Assembly: GCA_916610825.1 (NCBI GenBank)
Contig: OU744449.1
Coordinates: forward strand, 19,251,344-19,315,343
Reading direction: 5' to 3'
Source of the DNA: Haliclystus octoradiatus
Taxonomy: Eukaryota > Cnidaria > Staurozoa > Stauromedusae > Haliclystidae
DNA: 64,000 nt
Under the pieces are notes generated by a model. The model did not search any database, was not told the DNA's origin, and saw nothing but the letters and a program-made list of their open reading frames with translations. The translations under genes and the position numbers were made by a program. Positions 22,935-35,052 of this stretch are shown here, piece after piece (the stretch's first letter is position 1; the number at the start of each line of letters is the position of its first letter).

Positions 22935-23290
22935 ACACAACAGAGTTTAAAATTGAACACGCAAGAATAAGCAACAACTCATGAAAATACTGAATTCATC
23001 AAACACACAAGAATAAGCAACAACTCAAGAAAATACTGAATTAATCAAGCACACAAGAATAAGCAACAACTCAAGAAAATACTGAATTCATCAAACACAC
23101 AAGAATAAGCAACAACTCAAGAAAATACTGAATTAATCAAGCACACAAGAATAAGCAACAACTCAAGAAAATACTGAATTCATCAAACACACAAGAATAA
23201 GCAACAACTCAAGAAAATACTGAATTAATCAAGCACACAAGAATAAGCAACAACTCAAGAAAATACTGAATTCATCAAACTCACAAGCAA
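22935..23290. repeat. 46-bp tandem repeat with alternating units
   Basis: About seven 46-bp units built on AAGAATAAGCAACAACTCAA. Units alternate between AATTCATCAAACACAC and AATTAATCAAGCACAC endings, making a 92-bp higher-order period. This suggests expansion by unequal exchange of dimers. Confidence 0.9.
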
Positions 23291-23638
23291 AAAATATGAC
23301 TATAAAAGAAACATTGAAGATTACCAAGCTCATAGAAGAAACTGAAATTAAACCAAATATAACACTTGTATGAAAATTTCTTTTTCTGGAAATCCAAAGC
23401 AATTAAATTGGTATGCACCAAAATTGTAATGAATTTTCTCATTAACTGTTATGCAATTAGTCTATAAGCATATCTAAAACCTTCATTAATAGCTTCTACT
23501 ATACCATAATTACTTACATTTATATTTACATACATTTATTATTTACAATTTAGCATATATTAAAGCATTAATCTTTCTCATTTTTAGCCTATATCATGCA
23601 TTTTTATTTATGGCTCCGCCATCTGGCGGGGGGAGTTA

Positions 23639-23931
23639 TGTAGGAACCTTCCTGAACCATCTAGAACATTCTAGAACATAGGAGAACCTACATGACTCCC
23701 AGCATGACTCACAATGACCATGCATGATCTAGCAGCTTCTAGCATTTATCTAAACACTATAAATACAGTAAATGAAAACTATGAAAATTATGAGAACTGA
23801 ATGTACAGTCTACTATCAACATGTCAACTTGGAATTAATATTATTATTCATAAGAAGAAATATACCATACAAATCAATTCAACCTACGTTGTTATTATTA
23901 TTTCTTCAACATAATTCTACAGTTCTCATCA
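23639..23931. repeat. 3' LTR of the young LTR element
   Basis: Same length and ends as the 5' LTR, followed by the GTTC target copy and the resumed transposase frame. Confidence 0.93.
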
Positions 23932-23935
23932 GTTC

Positions 23936-24443
23936 TAATGAAGTCAAGGTTCAATGTTACTCACCACGGCGGCTTGGCATACAGATTCGAAGTTTCATTA
24001 TCCACCATTTCTCGCATTTTTTGTTATTGGCTATTTGCATTGGATATTTCTCTTAGTCCTTTAATTTGCTGGCCTAACAGAGAGAGAGCCTTTGGAGGAC
24101 TATGCCTAATTGTTTTAAGCATTCTTTTGGGCACAAGGTCACAGTAATCATAGACTGTTTTGAACTATTCATTGACCGACCCAGTAATTTACTTGCTAGG
24201 GCTCAAACGTTTTCATCATACAAGCATAACAACACTCCTAAAGTACTAATAGGTATTACACCCCAAGGAACAATTTCCTTCATTTCAAAGGCTTATGGGG
24301 GACGGACATCAGACAAGCACACCACAAACAGCTCAGGTATATTGGATAATTTGCTTCCTGGTGACGTAGTTTTAGCTGACCGAGGATTCACTGTTCAACA
24401 ATGTCATTATCAAATGAATTTGATATCTTTCAATAACTTATAA
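23936..24443 (+). pseudogene. THAP-domain DDE transposase pseudogene, C-terminal half
   Basis: Resumes directly after the GTTC target copy with a helix-turn-helix segment ([27 protein letters not shown]). A +2 slip in an AG run at 24079-24088 shifts the frame. In the new frame the DDE_Tnp_4 core continues with [18 protein letters not shown] (first Asp), [22 protein letters not shown] and [12 protein letters not shown] (second Asp). The frame then diverges and stops at 24443, so the third acidic residue and the C-terminus are missing. The pieces are in the order expected of an ISL2EU/Harbinger-like cut-and-paste transposase. Non-functional. Confidence 0.87.
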
Positions 24444-25040
24444 AACGATATTCATTTAAAATAGTTGAAATAAGAAAGTTGAAAGTCTTATTTATAAATT
24501 TCGAAGACAGAAAAGTGTTATGCGCATGCGTATTTGACTACCGGGACTCTTTTGCTTATTTCAACCAAAAACATGGTCACTCTATCCACGTCCTTAAAAA
24601 TACATGTAACTTGTTCAAAACGTTGGCAAAACGTAAACTGTTGGCTGGATTTTAATTGTATCTCGGGGTGATTTTAACTTATTCATAAATGTTTGAAAAT
24701 AATTGCGATACTAGGAATAAATCTCGCTGCACTGGCTGGAAAATCCTATTTAAACTATCTTTCTTTGGTAGCGAGAACATATTGTTTAGAGCTCGGTTTA
24801 GAGCTCGGTTTAGAGTTGAGATTGCAAAAGAGTTTCTAGGAAAATCAAATGATTTTGAAAATGACAATGAGAAGAGCGCTAAAATATTTCCTCTGTGTCA
24901 GCCATCTTTGTTACCCATGTTGCATATTTTCGCCAGCAGTCTATATAAGTCTATGGTTTAAACCTACGCCATCGATAGTTCATTCCACAGAAGTGAATTA
25001 TTCAACTCCGTATATATTTGTAAGCATTGTAATCTCATAC
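24444..25040. other. Non-coding stretch
   Basis: A triple AGAGCTCGGTTT-type short repeat sits at about 24788-24818. Nothing else was recognised; the 3' end of the THAP transposon was not located. Confidence 0.4.
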
Positions 25041-25367
25041 CTTTGAAATTTTGAATGTTGTTTTTATTTCTTCATCATTCCGTAAACATATTTTAGGTAC
25101 CTCTTGCACTGAATAATCACATCGTGTAAGACTTTCGTCTTGTTCTACTTTCAGCCAACAGCATCCGGGATTGGTAATACAATTGGTAACACAGATACCT
25201 TTCGTCTGATTGATAGTAGAAAATCTTCGTAATACTGATCGTTCCGTACAAAAGGATTGTGTCTTAACATATGTTACATTGATGTCAGCTAGACAATACA
25301 CTGCTTCGGTACAAATAAATAGATAAAATGTGAAATAATAAATCCGCATCAAATCCATGTTCACCAT
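25041..25367 (-). CDS. Secreted-protein first exon with cysteine-rich PAN/apple-like segment
   Basis: The minus-strand frame has a start at 25367 or 25358. A hydrophobic signal peptide (MRIYYFTFYLFICTEAVYC) is followed by a mature part with seven or so cysteines spaced as FC, GIC, NC, PGCCW, RC and KIC. The short distances and the N-terminal secretory signal resemble the PAN/apple or related small disulfide folds, but no decisive motif is present. The exon ends AAG at 25041 followed by a GTATGAG donor. The next exon was not identified. Because FReD exons lie downstream on the same strand (7758 and 5462), they could belong to one secreted lectin-like gene with a TE-filled intron. That is inference; the 17-kb gap makes it uncertain. 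Confidence 0.55.
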
Positions 25368-26119
25368 TAGATGAAGCAGAAAGTTCTCAACAAATTTAAC
25401 ACGAAGGCATAAATATGTTTTCTGAATCAAGTATGCAAAATAAGATATTAAATTATTAATCATCTCAACTTATTTCTCGTAACATTGTATTTGAGAAAAA
25501 AGAAAATGGTCTGACAATATACAGGTGTATTACATTGTTGTAGTTTCAAAAAGGACCGACTTTCACAAAACAGTAATAACAATATCTCAATTAGTGCGAA
25601 ATGATCTCAAAGCATTGTATGCAAAACGTTTGGTGGTATCTATCTAAACATGTATTGTAGCGGGGTATTTATATGTCCCTTTAGCAAAGCGCGATGCGTT
25701 AAATCAGACAGGCTACTTTTGTGTGATCATTTTCATACTGTTGAATGAGTTTCAAAAAGGAAAAAGGAAATAGTCATTCATCCATCCGGTTTCTATTTGA
25801 GTAAACAATGTCTACAATATCATAGATAAGATTGGATATTGAATTTCTATTCTACCAATTTATAAAAATGACCTGTAAAACTTTGTACGTGCTAATCTCA
25901 ATAACCATGTGGAGAAATCCGGAACATTATACATCATTCGAAAGCCCTCTTTCGTGGTTTGAGTATATATATATATATATATTTATATATTTATTTTGGT
26001 ATATTAAATTTTGAAACTTCAACTGAATCCGGTGTAAAATCAAAAAATCTTCTTCGTAAAAATGCTTTCCGTAAAAGATTAGAGCCGTCATTAAAAGAGC
26101 AAAGCCGTGTGGGGCAATG
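25368..26119. other. Non-coding stretch with (TA)n
   Basis: Contains a TA microsatellite at about 25964-25987 and ends with the 11-bp GTGGGGCAATG direct repeat (26109-26119) that borders the giant foldback. No gene was recognised. Confidence 0.45.
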
Positions 26120-26580
26120 GTGGTTTTGGTGAGCGCTGAAGCGCATTCTGCAAATCCGAAATCCTTCTACGCATGTCCAGAAAAAGCTACGTCATCATGA
26201 AATAACCTAATTTGATTGGCTTATCTTGAAAGACAATGGCAGAAGCGTGCGTCAGGAGCAGACAGCGCAAATGCTAACAAAATAATTTCAAGTATCGCGT
26301 CCTTCGACGCTTTGAATATTAACTTGTCCGTAGCTGTTACGGTTCTTTCTGGTTTCTTCTTTTCTCAACCACGTGGACAGACATCAGTTCTACTCTAAAA
26401 GCTTCGATAATCATCAACAAAACACGGCGGTTACATAATATGGAACGTCAAGATGTTAGTGAAGATACATTTAATATGTATCCAGCTCCTGGAGTTTGAA
26501 GAATCACATTTTAATCGTCAATTTACCAATTTCATTCCTTCAACACAAATTCAGGTGTGGTCATTTCGCTTCATGGAATA
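26120..26580 (+). repeat. Foldback left unique terminus
   Basis: Matches the complement of 37395-37899. It is moderately diverged in the outer half and nearly identical in the inner 130 bp (CTCCTGGAGTTTGAAGAATC onward). It carries TACGTCAT and GATTGGC near 26190-26220, so it may hold a promoter. A short frame from 26216 is not conserved in the other arm. Confidence 0.85.
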
Positions 26581-28139
26581 CGTGCGATCTGACAAATTCA
26601 TCGAAAATCAGGTTTAAATCAATCGTTATAATAGAAGAACGTCAGTAAACAGGTAAATACTGTTCTTATTTGTATCTTCATCGAAATCTTAAAATTATTA
26701 GATATTTTTAAAATTTTATTTTGACCCATTCTTACTGATTCAGGTTTTGACCTCTACGCGGCAAACTTCACGGAATGCGATCTGACAAATTCATCGAAAA
26801 TCATATTTAAATCAATCGTTATAACAGAAAAACGTCAGTAAACAGGTAAATAATGTTCTTATTTGTATCTTCATCGAAATCTTAAAGTTATTAGATTTTT
26901 TTAAAATTTTATATTGACCCATTCTTACTGATTCAGGTTTTGACCTCTACGCGGCAAACTTCACGGAATGCGATCTGACAAATTCATCGAAAATCATATT
27001 TAAATCAATCGTTATAATAGAAGAACGTCAGTAAACAGGTAAATAATGTTCTTATTTGTATCTTCATCGAAATCTTAAAGTTATTAGATTTTTAAAATTT
27101 TATGTTGACCCATTCTTACTGATTCAGGTTTTGACCTCTACGCGGCAAACTTCACGGAATGCGATCTGACAAATTCATCGAAAATCATATTTAAATCAAT
27201 CGTTATAACAGAAAAACGTCAGTAAACAGGTAAATAATGTTCTTATTTGTATCTTCATCGAAATCTTAAAGTTATTAGATTTTTTTAAAATTTTATTTTG
27301 ACCCATTCTTACTGATTCAGGTTTTGACCTCTACGCGGCAAACTTCACGGAATGCGATCTGACAAATTCATCGAAAATCATATTTAAATCAATCGTTATA
27401 ACAGAAGAACGTCAGTAAACAGGTAAATAATGTTCTTATTTGTATCTTCATCGAAATCTTAAAGTTATTAGATTTTTTTAAATTTTATATTGACCAATTC
27501 TTACTGATTCAGGTTTTGACCTCTACGCGGCAAACTTCACGGAATGCGATCTGACAAATTCATCGAAAATCATATTTAAATCAATCGTTATAATAGAAGA
27601 ACGTCAGTAAACAGGTAAATAATGTTCTTATTTGTATCTTCATCGAAATCTTAAAGTTATTAGATTTTTTTTAAATTTTATGTTGACCCATTCTTACTGA
27701 TCCAGGTTTTGACCTCTACGCGGCAAACTTCACGGAATGCGATCTGACAAATTCATCGAAAATCATATTTAAGTCAATCGTTATAACAGAAGAACGTCAG
27801 TAAACAGGTAAATAATGTTCTTATTTGTATCTTCATCGAAATCTTAAAGTTATTAGATTTTTTTTAAATTTTATATTGACCAATTCTTACTGATTCAGGT
27901 TTTGACCTCTACGCGGCAAACTTCACGGAATGCGATCTGACAAATTCATCGAAAATCATATTTAAATCAATCGTTATAATAGAAGAACGTCAGTAAACAG
28001 GTAAATACTATTCTTATTTGTATCTTCATCGAAATCTTAAAGTTATTAGATTTTGTTAAAATTTTATTTTGACCCATTCTTACTGATTCAGGTTTTGACC
28101 TCTACGCAGCAAAATTCACGGAATGCGATCTGAAAAAGT
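26581..28139 (+). repeat. Satellite A array, left arm, about 8 units of ~192 bp
   Basis: Units restart at GCGATCTGACAAATTCATCG near 26585, 26776, 26969, 27161, 27353, 27545, 27739, 27931 and 28123, giving a period of 191-194 bp. Neighbouring units differ at a few positions, mainly in poly-T length and ATAATAG/ATAACAG variants. The last unit decays into the linker. Confidence 0.95.
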
Positions 28140-28461
28140 CAACAGAAACCATGTTCAAATCAATCGTTATAACAGATGATTGTACAGTATTTGTACTAAT
28201 AATTACGTTTATATGGCGATTAGTTTTCATTTTAATCCAATGCGCTTTACAATTACATAACTTTTCGATGTAATAAATAGATAACTTATATTTGTTGTCT
28301 GTGTTTTCTATATTAATTTAGATCCAGTTTAGCCGTCGTTGTGTTGACTGGGTCACAATGTCGTTTTGGTGAAGCCACCTATACGACAAATTCAATAAAT
28401 CAGTTTACTAATATGTATGTTCATGTTTATAATAAAAACTGAAACTCTTTTAATGCAGCCA
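28140..28461 (+). repeat. Foldback left linker
   Basis: A single-copy segment between the two satellites, mirrored at 33190-33480. Contains GTTGTGTTGACTGGGTCACA and ends where satellite B starts. Confidence 0.88.
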
Positions 28462-31311
28462 TGTGATAATTGTTTCGCATTATAGACTTCATGCAAAAGG
28501 GTGTATTTCCCATTCTGACTTGCATGTGTATCGATTTCATACGAAATAAAAGGTACCCATGGATAATTATTTGATACTTGTTAGGAAACTACACGAAGTT
28601 CTACATAATAAATTGTGAAATGGTATTCTCAATTAGAAAACTGAAATTCTTGTCATGCAGCTGAGTGATAATTGTTTCGCATTATATAGACTTCAGGCAA
28701 AAGGGTGTATTTCATACTCTGACTTGCATGTGTATCGATTTTATACGAAATAAAAGGTACCCATGGATAATTATTTAATATTTGTTAGGAAACTACACTA
28801 AGTTCTATATAATAAATTGTGAAATGGTATTCTCATTTAGAAAACTGAAATTCTTCTCATGCAGCCGAGTGATAATTGTTTCGCATTATAGACTTCAGGC
28901 AAAAGGGTGTATTTCCCGCTCTGACTTGCATGTGTATCGATTTTATACGAAATAAAAGGTACCCATGGATAATTATTTGATATTTGTTAGGAAACTACAC
29001 TAAGTTCTATATAATAAATTGTGAAATGGTATTCTCATTTAGAAAACTGAAATTCTTCTCATGCAGCCGAGTGATAATTGTTTCGCATTATAGACTTCAG
29101 ACAAAAGGGTGTATTTCATACTCTGACTTGCATGTGTATCGATTTTATACGAAATAAAAGGTACCCATGGATAATTATTTGATATTTGTTAGGAAACTAC
29201 ACGAAGTTCTATATAATAAATTGTGAAATGGTATTCTCATTTAGAAAACTGAAATTCTTCTAATGCAGCTGAGTGATAATTGTTTCGCATTATATAGACT
29301 TCAGGCAAAAGGGTGTATTTCATACTCTGACTTGCATGTGTATCGATTTTATACGAAATAAAAGGTACCCATGGATAATTATTTGATATTTGTTAGGAAA
29401 CTACACTAAGTTCTATATAATAAATTGTGAAATGGTATTCTCAATTAGAAAACTGAAATTCTTCTCATGCAGCCGAGTGATAAATGTTTCGCATTATAGA
29501 CTTCAGGCAAACCGAGTGATAATTATTGTTTCGCATTATAGACTTCAGACAAAAGGGTGTATTTCATACTCTGACTTGCATGTGTATCGATTTTAATAAG
29601 AAATAAAAGGTACCGATGGATAATTATTTGATATTTGTTAGGAAACTACACTAAGTTCTATATATTAAATTGTGAAATGGTATTCTCATTTAGAAAACTG
29701 AAATTCTTCTCATGCAGCCGAGTGATAATTGTTTCGCATTATAGACTTCAGACAAAAGGGTGTATTTCCCGCTCTGACTTGCATGTGTATCGATTTTATA
29801 CGAAATAAAAGGTACCCATGGATAATTATTTGATATTTGTTAGGAAACTACACTAAGTTCTATATAATAAATTGTGAAATGGTATTCTCATTTAGAAAAC
29901 TGAAATTCTTCTAATGCAGCTGAGTGATAAATGTTTCGCATTATAGACTTCAGGCAAAAGGGTGTATTTCCCATTCTGAATTGCATGTGTATCGATTTTA
30001 TACGAAGCAAAAGGTACCCATGGATAATTATTTGATATTTGTTAGGAAACTACACTAAGTTCTATTTAATAAATTGTGAAATGGTATTCTCAATTAGAAA
30101 ACTGAAATTCTTCTCATGCAGCCGAGTGATAAATGTTTCGCATTATAGACTTCAAGCAAACCGAGTGATAATTATTGTTTCGCATTATAGACTTCAGGCA
30201 AAAGGGTGTATTTCCCACTCTGACTTGCATGTGTATCGATTTTATACGAAATAAAAGGTACCCATGGATAATTATTTGATATTTGTTAGGAAACTACACT
30301 AAGTTCTTTATAATAAATTGTGAAATGGTATTCTCATTTAGAAAACTGAAATTCTTCTCATGCAGCCGAGTGATAATTGTTTCGCATTATAGACTTCAGA
30401 CAAAAGGGTGTATTTCATACTCTTACTTGCATGTGTATCGATTTTAATAAGAAATAAAAGGTACCCATGGATAATTATTTGATATTTGTTAGGAAACTAC
30501 ACTAAGTTCTACATAATAAATTGTGAAATGGTATTCTCATTTAGAAAACTGAAATTCTTCTCATGCAGCCGAGTGATAATTGTTTAGCATTATAGACTTC
30601 AGACAAAAGGGTGTATTTCATACTCTTACTTGCATGTGTATCGATTTTAATAAGAAATAAAAGGTACCCATGGATAATTATTTGATATTTGTTAGGAAAC
30701 TACACTAAGTTCTATATAATAAATTGTGAAATGGTATTCTCATTTAGAAAACTGAAATTCTTCTCATGCAGCCGAGTGATAATTGTTTCGCATTATAGAC
30801 TTCAGACAAAAGGGTGTATTTCCCGCTCTGACTTGCATGTGTATCGATTTTATACGAAATAAAAGGTACCCATGGATAATTATTTGATATTTGTTAGGAA
30901 ACTACACTAAGTTCTATATAATAAATTGTGAAATGGTATTCTCATTTAGAAAACTGAAATTCTTCTAATGCAGCTGAGTGATAAATGTTTCGCATTATAG
31001 ACTTCAGGCAAAAGGGTGTATTTCCCATTCTGACTTGCATGTGTATCGATTTTATACGAAGTAAAAGGTACCCATGGATAATTATTTGATATTTGTTAGG
31101 AAACTACACTAAGTTCTATATAATAAATTGTGAAATGGTATTCTCAATTAGAAAACTGAAATTCTTCTCATGCAGCCGAGTGATAAATGTTTCGCATTAT
31201 AGACTTCAGGCAAAAGGGTGTATTTCATACTCTGACTTGCATGTGTATCGATTTTATACGAAATAAAAGGTACCCATGGATAATTATTTGATATTTGTTA
31301 GGAAACTACAA
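28462..31311 (+). repeat. Satellite B array, left arm, 14 units of ~203 bp
   Basis: Units are marked by GGTACCCATGGATAATTA near 28555, 28758, 28960, 29162, 29366, 29609, 29814, 30015, 30259, 30462, 30665, 30867, 31068 and 31271. Twelve intervals are 201-204 bp in length and two are about 244 bp, because a ~40-bp internal piece is duplicated. The two long units are about 650 bp apart, showing a higher-order repeat. Open frames inside the array are chance frames repeated with it. Confidence 0.95.
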
Positions 31312-31519
31312 CACATGGTATATCATACAATAGCGCTAAATGCCTCAGTACTTAACATTACAAATAGCCTGCAGCATGACATCCACGATACACCATACAC
31401 ATATTAAATGACTTCACATTACTATACTACCAATAGAACTAGATGTCTCAATACATAACATTTCAAAAAGCCCTAAGCACAACATACGCAATGTAACACA
31501 TCACTATCACACATTATAG
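31312..31519. other. Central loop of the foldback element
   Basis: About 208 bp of single-copy sequence between the inverted satellite B arrays. It has no coding frame and a run of short diverged phrases (CATTAC, CAATAC, ACACAT). Confidence 0.85.
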
Positions 31520-33189
31520 GTCAGAATGGGAAATACACCCTTTTGCATGAAGTCTATAACGTGAAACATTTATCACTCGGCTGCATAAGAAGAATATCAG
31601 TTTTATAATTGAGAATACCATTTCACAATTTATTATATAGAACTTAGTGTATTTTCCTAACAAATATCAAATAATTATCCATGGGTACCTTTTATTTCGT
31701 ATAAAATCGATACACATGCAAGTCAGAGTATGAAATACACCCTTTTGTCTGAAGTCTATAATGCGAAACATTTATCACTCAGCTTCATTAGAAGAATTTC
31801 AGTTTTCTAAATGAGAATACCATTTCACAATTTATTATATAGAACTTAGTGTAGTTTCCTAACAAATATCAAATAATTATCCATGGGTACCTTTTATTTC
31901 GTATAAAATTGATACACATGCAAGTCAGAGTATGAAATACACCCTTTTGCCTGAAGTCTATATAATGCGAAACATTTATCACTCAGCTTCATTAGAAGAA
32001 TTTCAGTTTTCTAAATGAGAATACCATTTCACAATTTATTATATAGAACTTAGTGTAGTTTCCTAACAAATATCAAATAATTATCCATCGGTACCTTTTA
32101 TTTCGTATAAAATTGATACACATGCAAGTCAGAGTATGAAATACACCCTTTTGTCTGAAGTCTATAATGCGAAACATTTATCACTCAGCTTCATTAGAAG
32201 AATTTCAGTTTTCTAAATGAGAATACCATTTCACAATTTATTATATAGAACTTACTGTAGTTTCCTAACAAATATCAAATAATTATCCATGGGTACCTTT
32301 TATTTCGTATAAAATCGATACACATGCAAGTCAGAATGGGAAATACACCCTTTTGCCTGAAGTCTATAATGCGAAACATTTATCACTCAGCTGCATTAGA
32401 AGAATTTCAGTTTTCTAAATGAGAATACCATTTCACAATTTATTATATAGAACTTAGTGTAGTTTCCTAACAAATATCAAATAATTATCCATGGGTACCT
32501 TTTATTTCGTATAAAATCGATACACATGCAAGTCAGAGCGGGAAATACACCCTTTTGCCTGAAGTCTATAATGCGAAACAATTATCACTCGGCTGCATGA
32601 GAAGAATTTCAGTTTTCTAAATGAGAATACCATTTCACAATTTATTATATAGAACTTAGTGTAGTTTCCTAACAAATATCAAATAATTATCCATGGGTAC
32701 CTTTTATTTCGTATAAAATCGATACACATGCAAGTCAGAGCGGGAAATACACCCTTTTGCCTGAAGTCTACAATGCGAAACAATTATCACTCGGCTGCAT
32801 GAGAAGAATTTCAGTTTTCTAAATGAGAATACCATTTCACAATTTATTATATAGAACTTAGTGTAGTTTCCTAACAAATATCAAATAATTATCCATGGGT
32901 ACCTTTTATTTCGTATAAAATCGATACACATGCAAGTCAGAGTATGAAATACACCCTTTTGCCTGAAGTCTATATAATGCGAAACAATTATCACTCAGCT
33001 GCATGACAAGAATTTCAGTTTTCTAATTGAGAATACCATTTCACAATTTATTATGTAGAACTTCGTGTAGTTTCCTAACAAATATCAAATAATTATCCAT
33101 GGGTACCTTTTATTTCGTATGAAATCGATACACATGCAAGTCAGAAAGGGTGCATGAAGTCTATAATGCGAAACAATTATCACAAGGCT
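31520..33189 (-). repeat. Satellite B array, right arm, 8 units of ~203 bp
   Basis: Inverted relative to the left array. TCCATGGGTACC-type landmarks lie near 31679, 31880, 32083, 32287, 32488, 32691, 32893 and 33097. It has six units fewer than the left arm and no 244-bp variant. Confidence 0.95.
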
Positions 33190-33480
33190 GCATTAAAAGA
33201 GTTTCAGTTTTATTATAAACATGAACATACATATTAGTAAACTGATTTATTGAATTTGTCGTATAGGTGGCTTCACCAAAACGACATTGTGACCCAGTCA
33301 ACACAACGACGGCTAAACTGGATCCAAATTAATATAGAAAACACAGACAACAAATATAAGTTATCTATTTATTACATCGAAAAGTTATGTAATTGTAAAG
33401 CGCATTGGATTAAAATGAAAACTAATCGCCATATAATCGTAATTATTAGTACAAATACTGTACAATCATCTGTTATAACG
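33190..33480 (-). repeat. Foldback right linker
   Basis: Inverted, nearly identical copy of 28140-28461. The 97-residue open frame from 33250 runs through this linker and is not supported as a gene. Confidence 0.88.
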
Positions 33481-35052
33481 ATTGATTTGAACATGGTTTC
33501 TGTTGACTTTTTCAGATCGCATTCCGTGAATTTTGCCGCGTAGAGGTCAAAACCTGAATCAGTAAGAATTGGTCAAAATAAAATTTTAAAAATATCTAAT
33601 AACTTTAAGATTTCGATGAAGATACAAATAAGAATAGTATTTACCTGTTTACTGACGTTCTTCTATTATAACGATTGATTTAAATATGATTTTGGATGAA
33701 TTTGTCAGATCGCATTCCGTGAAGTTTGCCGCGTAGAGGTCAAAACCTGAATCAGTAAGAATGGGTCAACATAAAATTTTAAAAATATCTAATAACTTTA
33801 AGATTTCGATGAAGATACAAATAAGAATAGTATTTACCTGTTTACTGACGTTCTTCTATTATAACGATTGATTTAAATATGATTTTCGATGAATTTGTCA
33901 GATCGCATTCCGTGAAGTTTGCCGCGTAGAGGTCAAAACCTGAATCAGTAAGAATGGGTCAACATAAAATTTTAAAAATATCTAATAACTTTAAGATTTC
34001 GATGAAGATACAAATAAGAATAGTATTTACCTGTTTACTGACGTTCTTCTATTATAACGATTGATTTAAATATGATTTTCGATGAATTTGTCAGATCGCA
34101 TTCCGTGAAGTTTGCCGCGTAGAGGTCAAAACCTGAATCAGTAAGAATGGGTCAACATAAAATTTTAAAAAAATCTAATAACTTTAAGATTTCGATGAAG
34201 ATACAAATAAGAACATTATTTACCTGTTTACTGACGTTCTTCTATTATAACGATTGATTTAAATATGATTTTCGATGAATTTGTCAGATCGCATTCCGTG
34301 AAGTTTGCCGCGTAGAGGTCAAAACCTGAATCAGTAAGAATTGGTCAATATAAAATTTAAAAAAAATCTAATAACTTTAAGATTTCGATGAAGATACAAA
34401 TAAGAACATTATTTACCTGTTTACTGACGTTCTTCTGTTATAACGATTGACTTAAATATGATTTTCGATGAATTTGTCAGATCGCATTCCGTGAAGTTTG
34501 CCGCGTAGAGGTCAAAACCTGAATCAGTAAGAATGGGTCAACATAGAATTTTAAAAAAATCTAATAACTTTAAGATTTCGATGAAGATACAAATAAGAAC
34601 ATTATTTACCTGTTTACTGACGTTTTTCTGTTATAACGATTGATTTAAATATGATTTTCGATGAATTTGTCAGATCGCATTCCGTGAAGTTTGCTGCGTA
34701 GAGGTCAAAACCTGAATCAGTAAGAATGGGTCAATATAAAATTTAAAAAAAATCTAATAACTTTAAGATTTCGATGAAGATACAAATAAGAACAGTATTT
34801 ACCTGTTTACTGACGTTCTTCTATTATAACGATTGATTTAAATATGATTTTCGATGAATTTGTCAGATCGCATTCCGTGAAGTTTGCCGCGTAGAGGTCA
34901 AAACCTGAATCAGTAAGAATTGGTCAAAATAAAATTTTAAAAAAATCTAATAACTTTAAGATTTCGATGAAGATACAAATAAGAATAGTATTTACCTGTT
35001 TACTGACGTTCTTCTATTATAACGATTGATTTAAATATGATTTTCGATGAAT

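Larger units (their letters stand above)
20301..23931. mobile_element. Young non-coding LTR element (TRIM/LARD-like)
   Basis: Two 293-bp LTRs (20301-20593 and 23639-23931) start TGTAGGAACC and end CTCATCA. They differ at one position by eye. The target duplication is GTTC at 20297-20300 and 23932-23935. A polypurine tract (GGCGGGGGGAG) precedes the 3' LTR, and TGGTCCGTCGAA just after the 5' LTR is the primer-binding-site candidate. The interior has no gag or pol, only a nested 1.7-kb TIR element and tandem repeats, so it must have been mobilised in trans. It split the transposase gene: both halves of the frame resume across the GTTC site. Confidence 0.93.

Noticed and set aside
29390-30254. 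Two almost identical open frames (68 and 71 residues) in the left satellite B array
   Set aside because: They are the same chance frame repeated with the satellite. It is absent from most units and is not conserved in the right arm.
26581-33189. Regular repeats that might suggest a CRISPR array
   Set aside because: The units are contiguous ~192- and ~203-bp satellite monomers with no unique spacers, in a eukaryotic genome.
33250-33543. 97-residue open frame in the foldback linker
   Set aside because: It runs from the linker into satellite A and has no recognisable domain; the mirrored left linker sequence gives no independent support.
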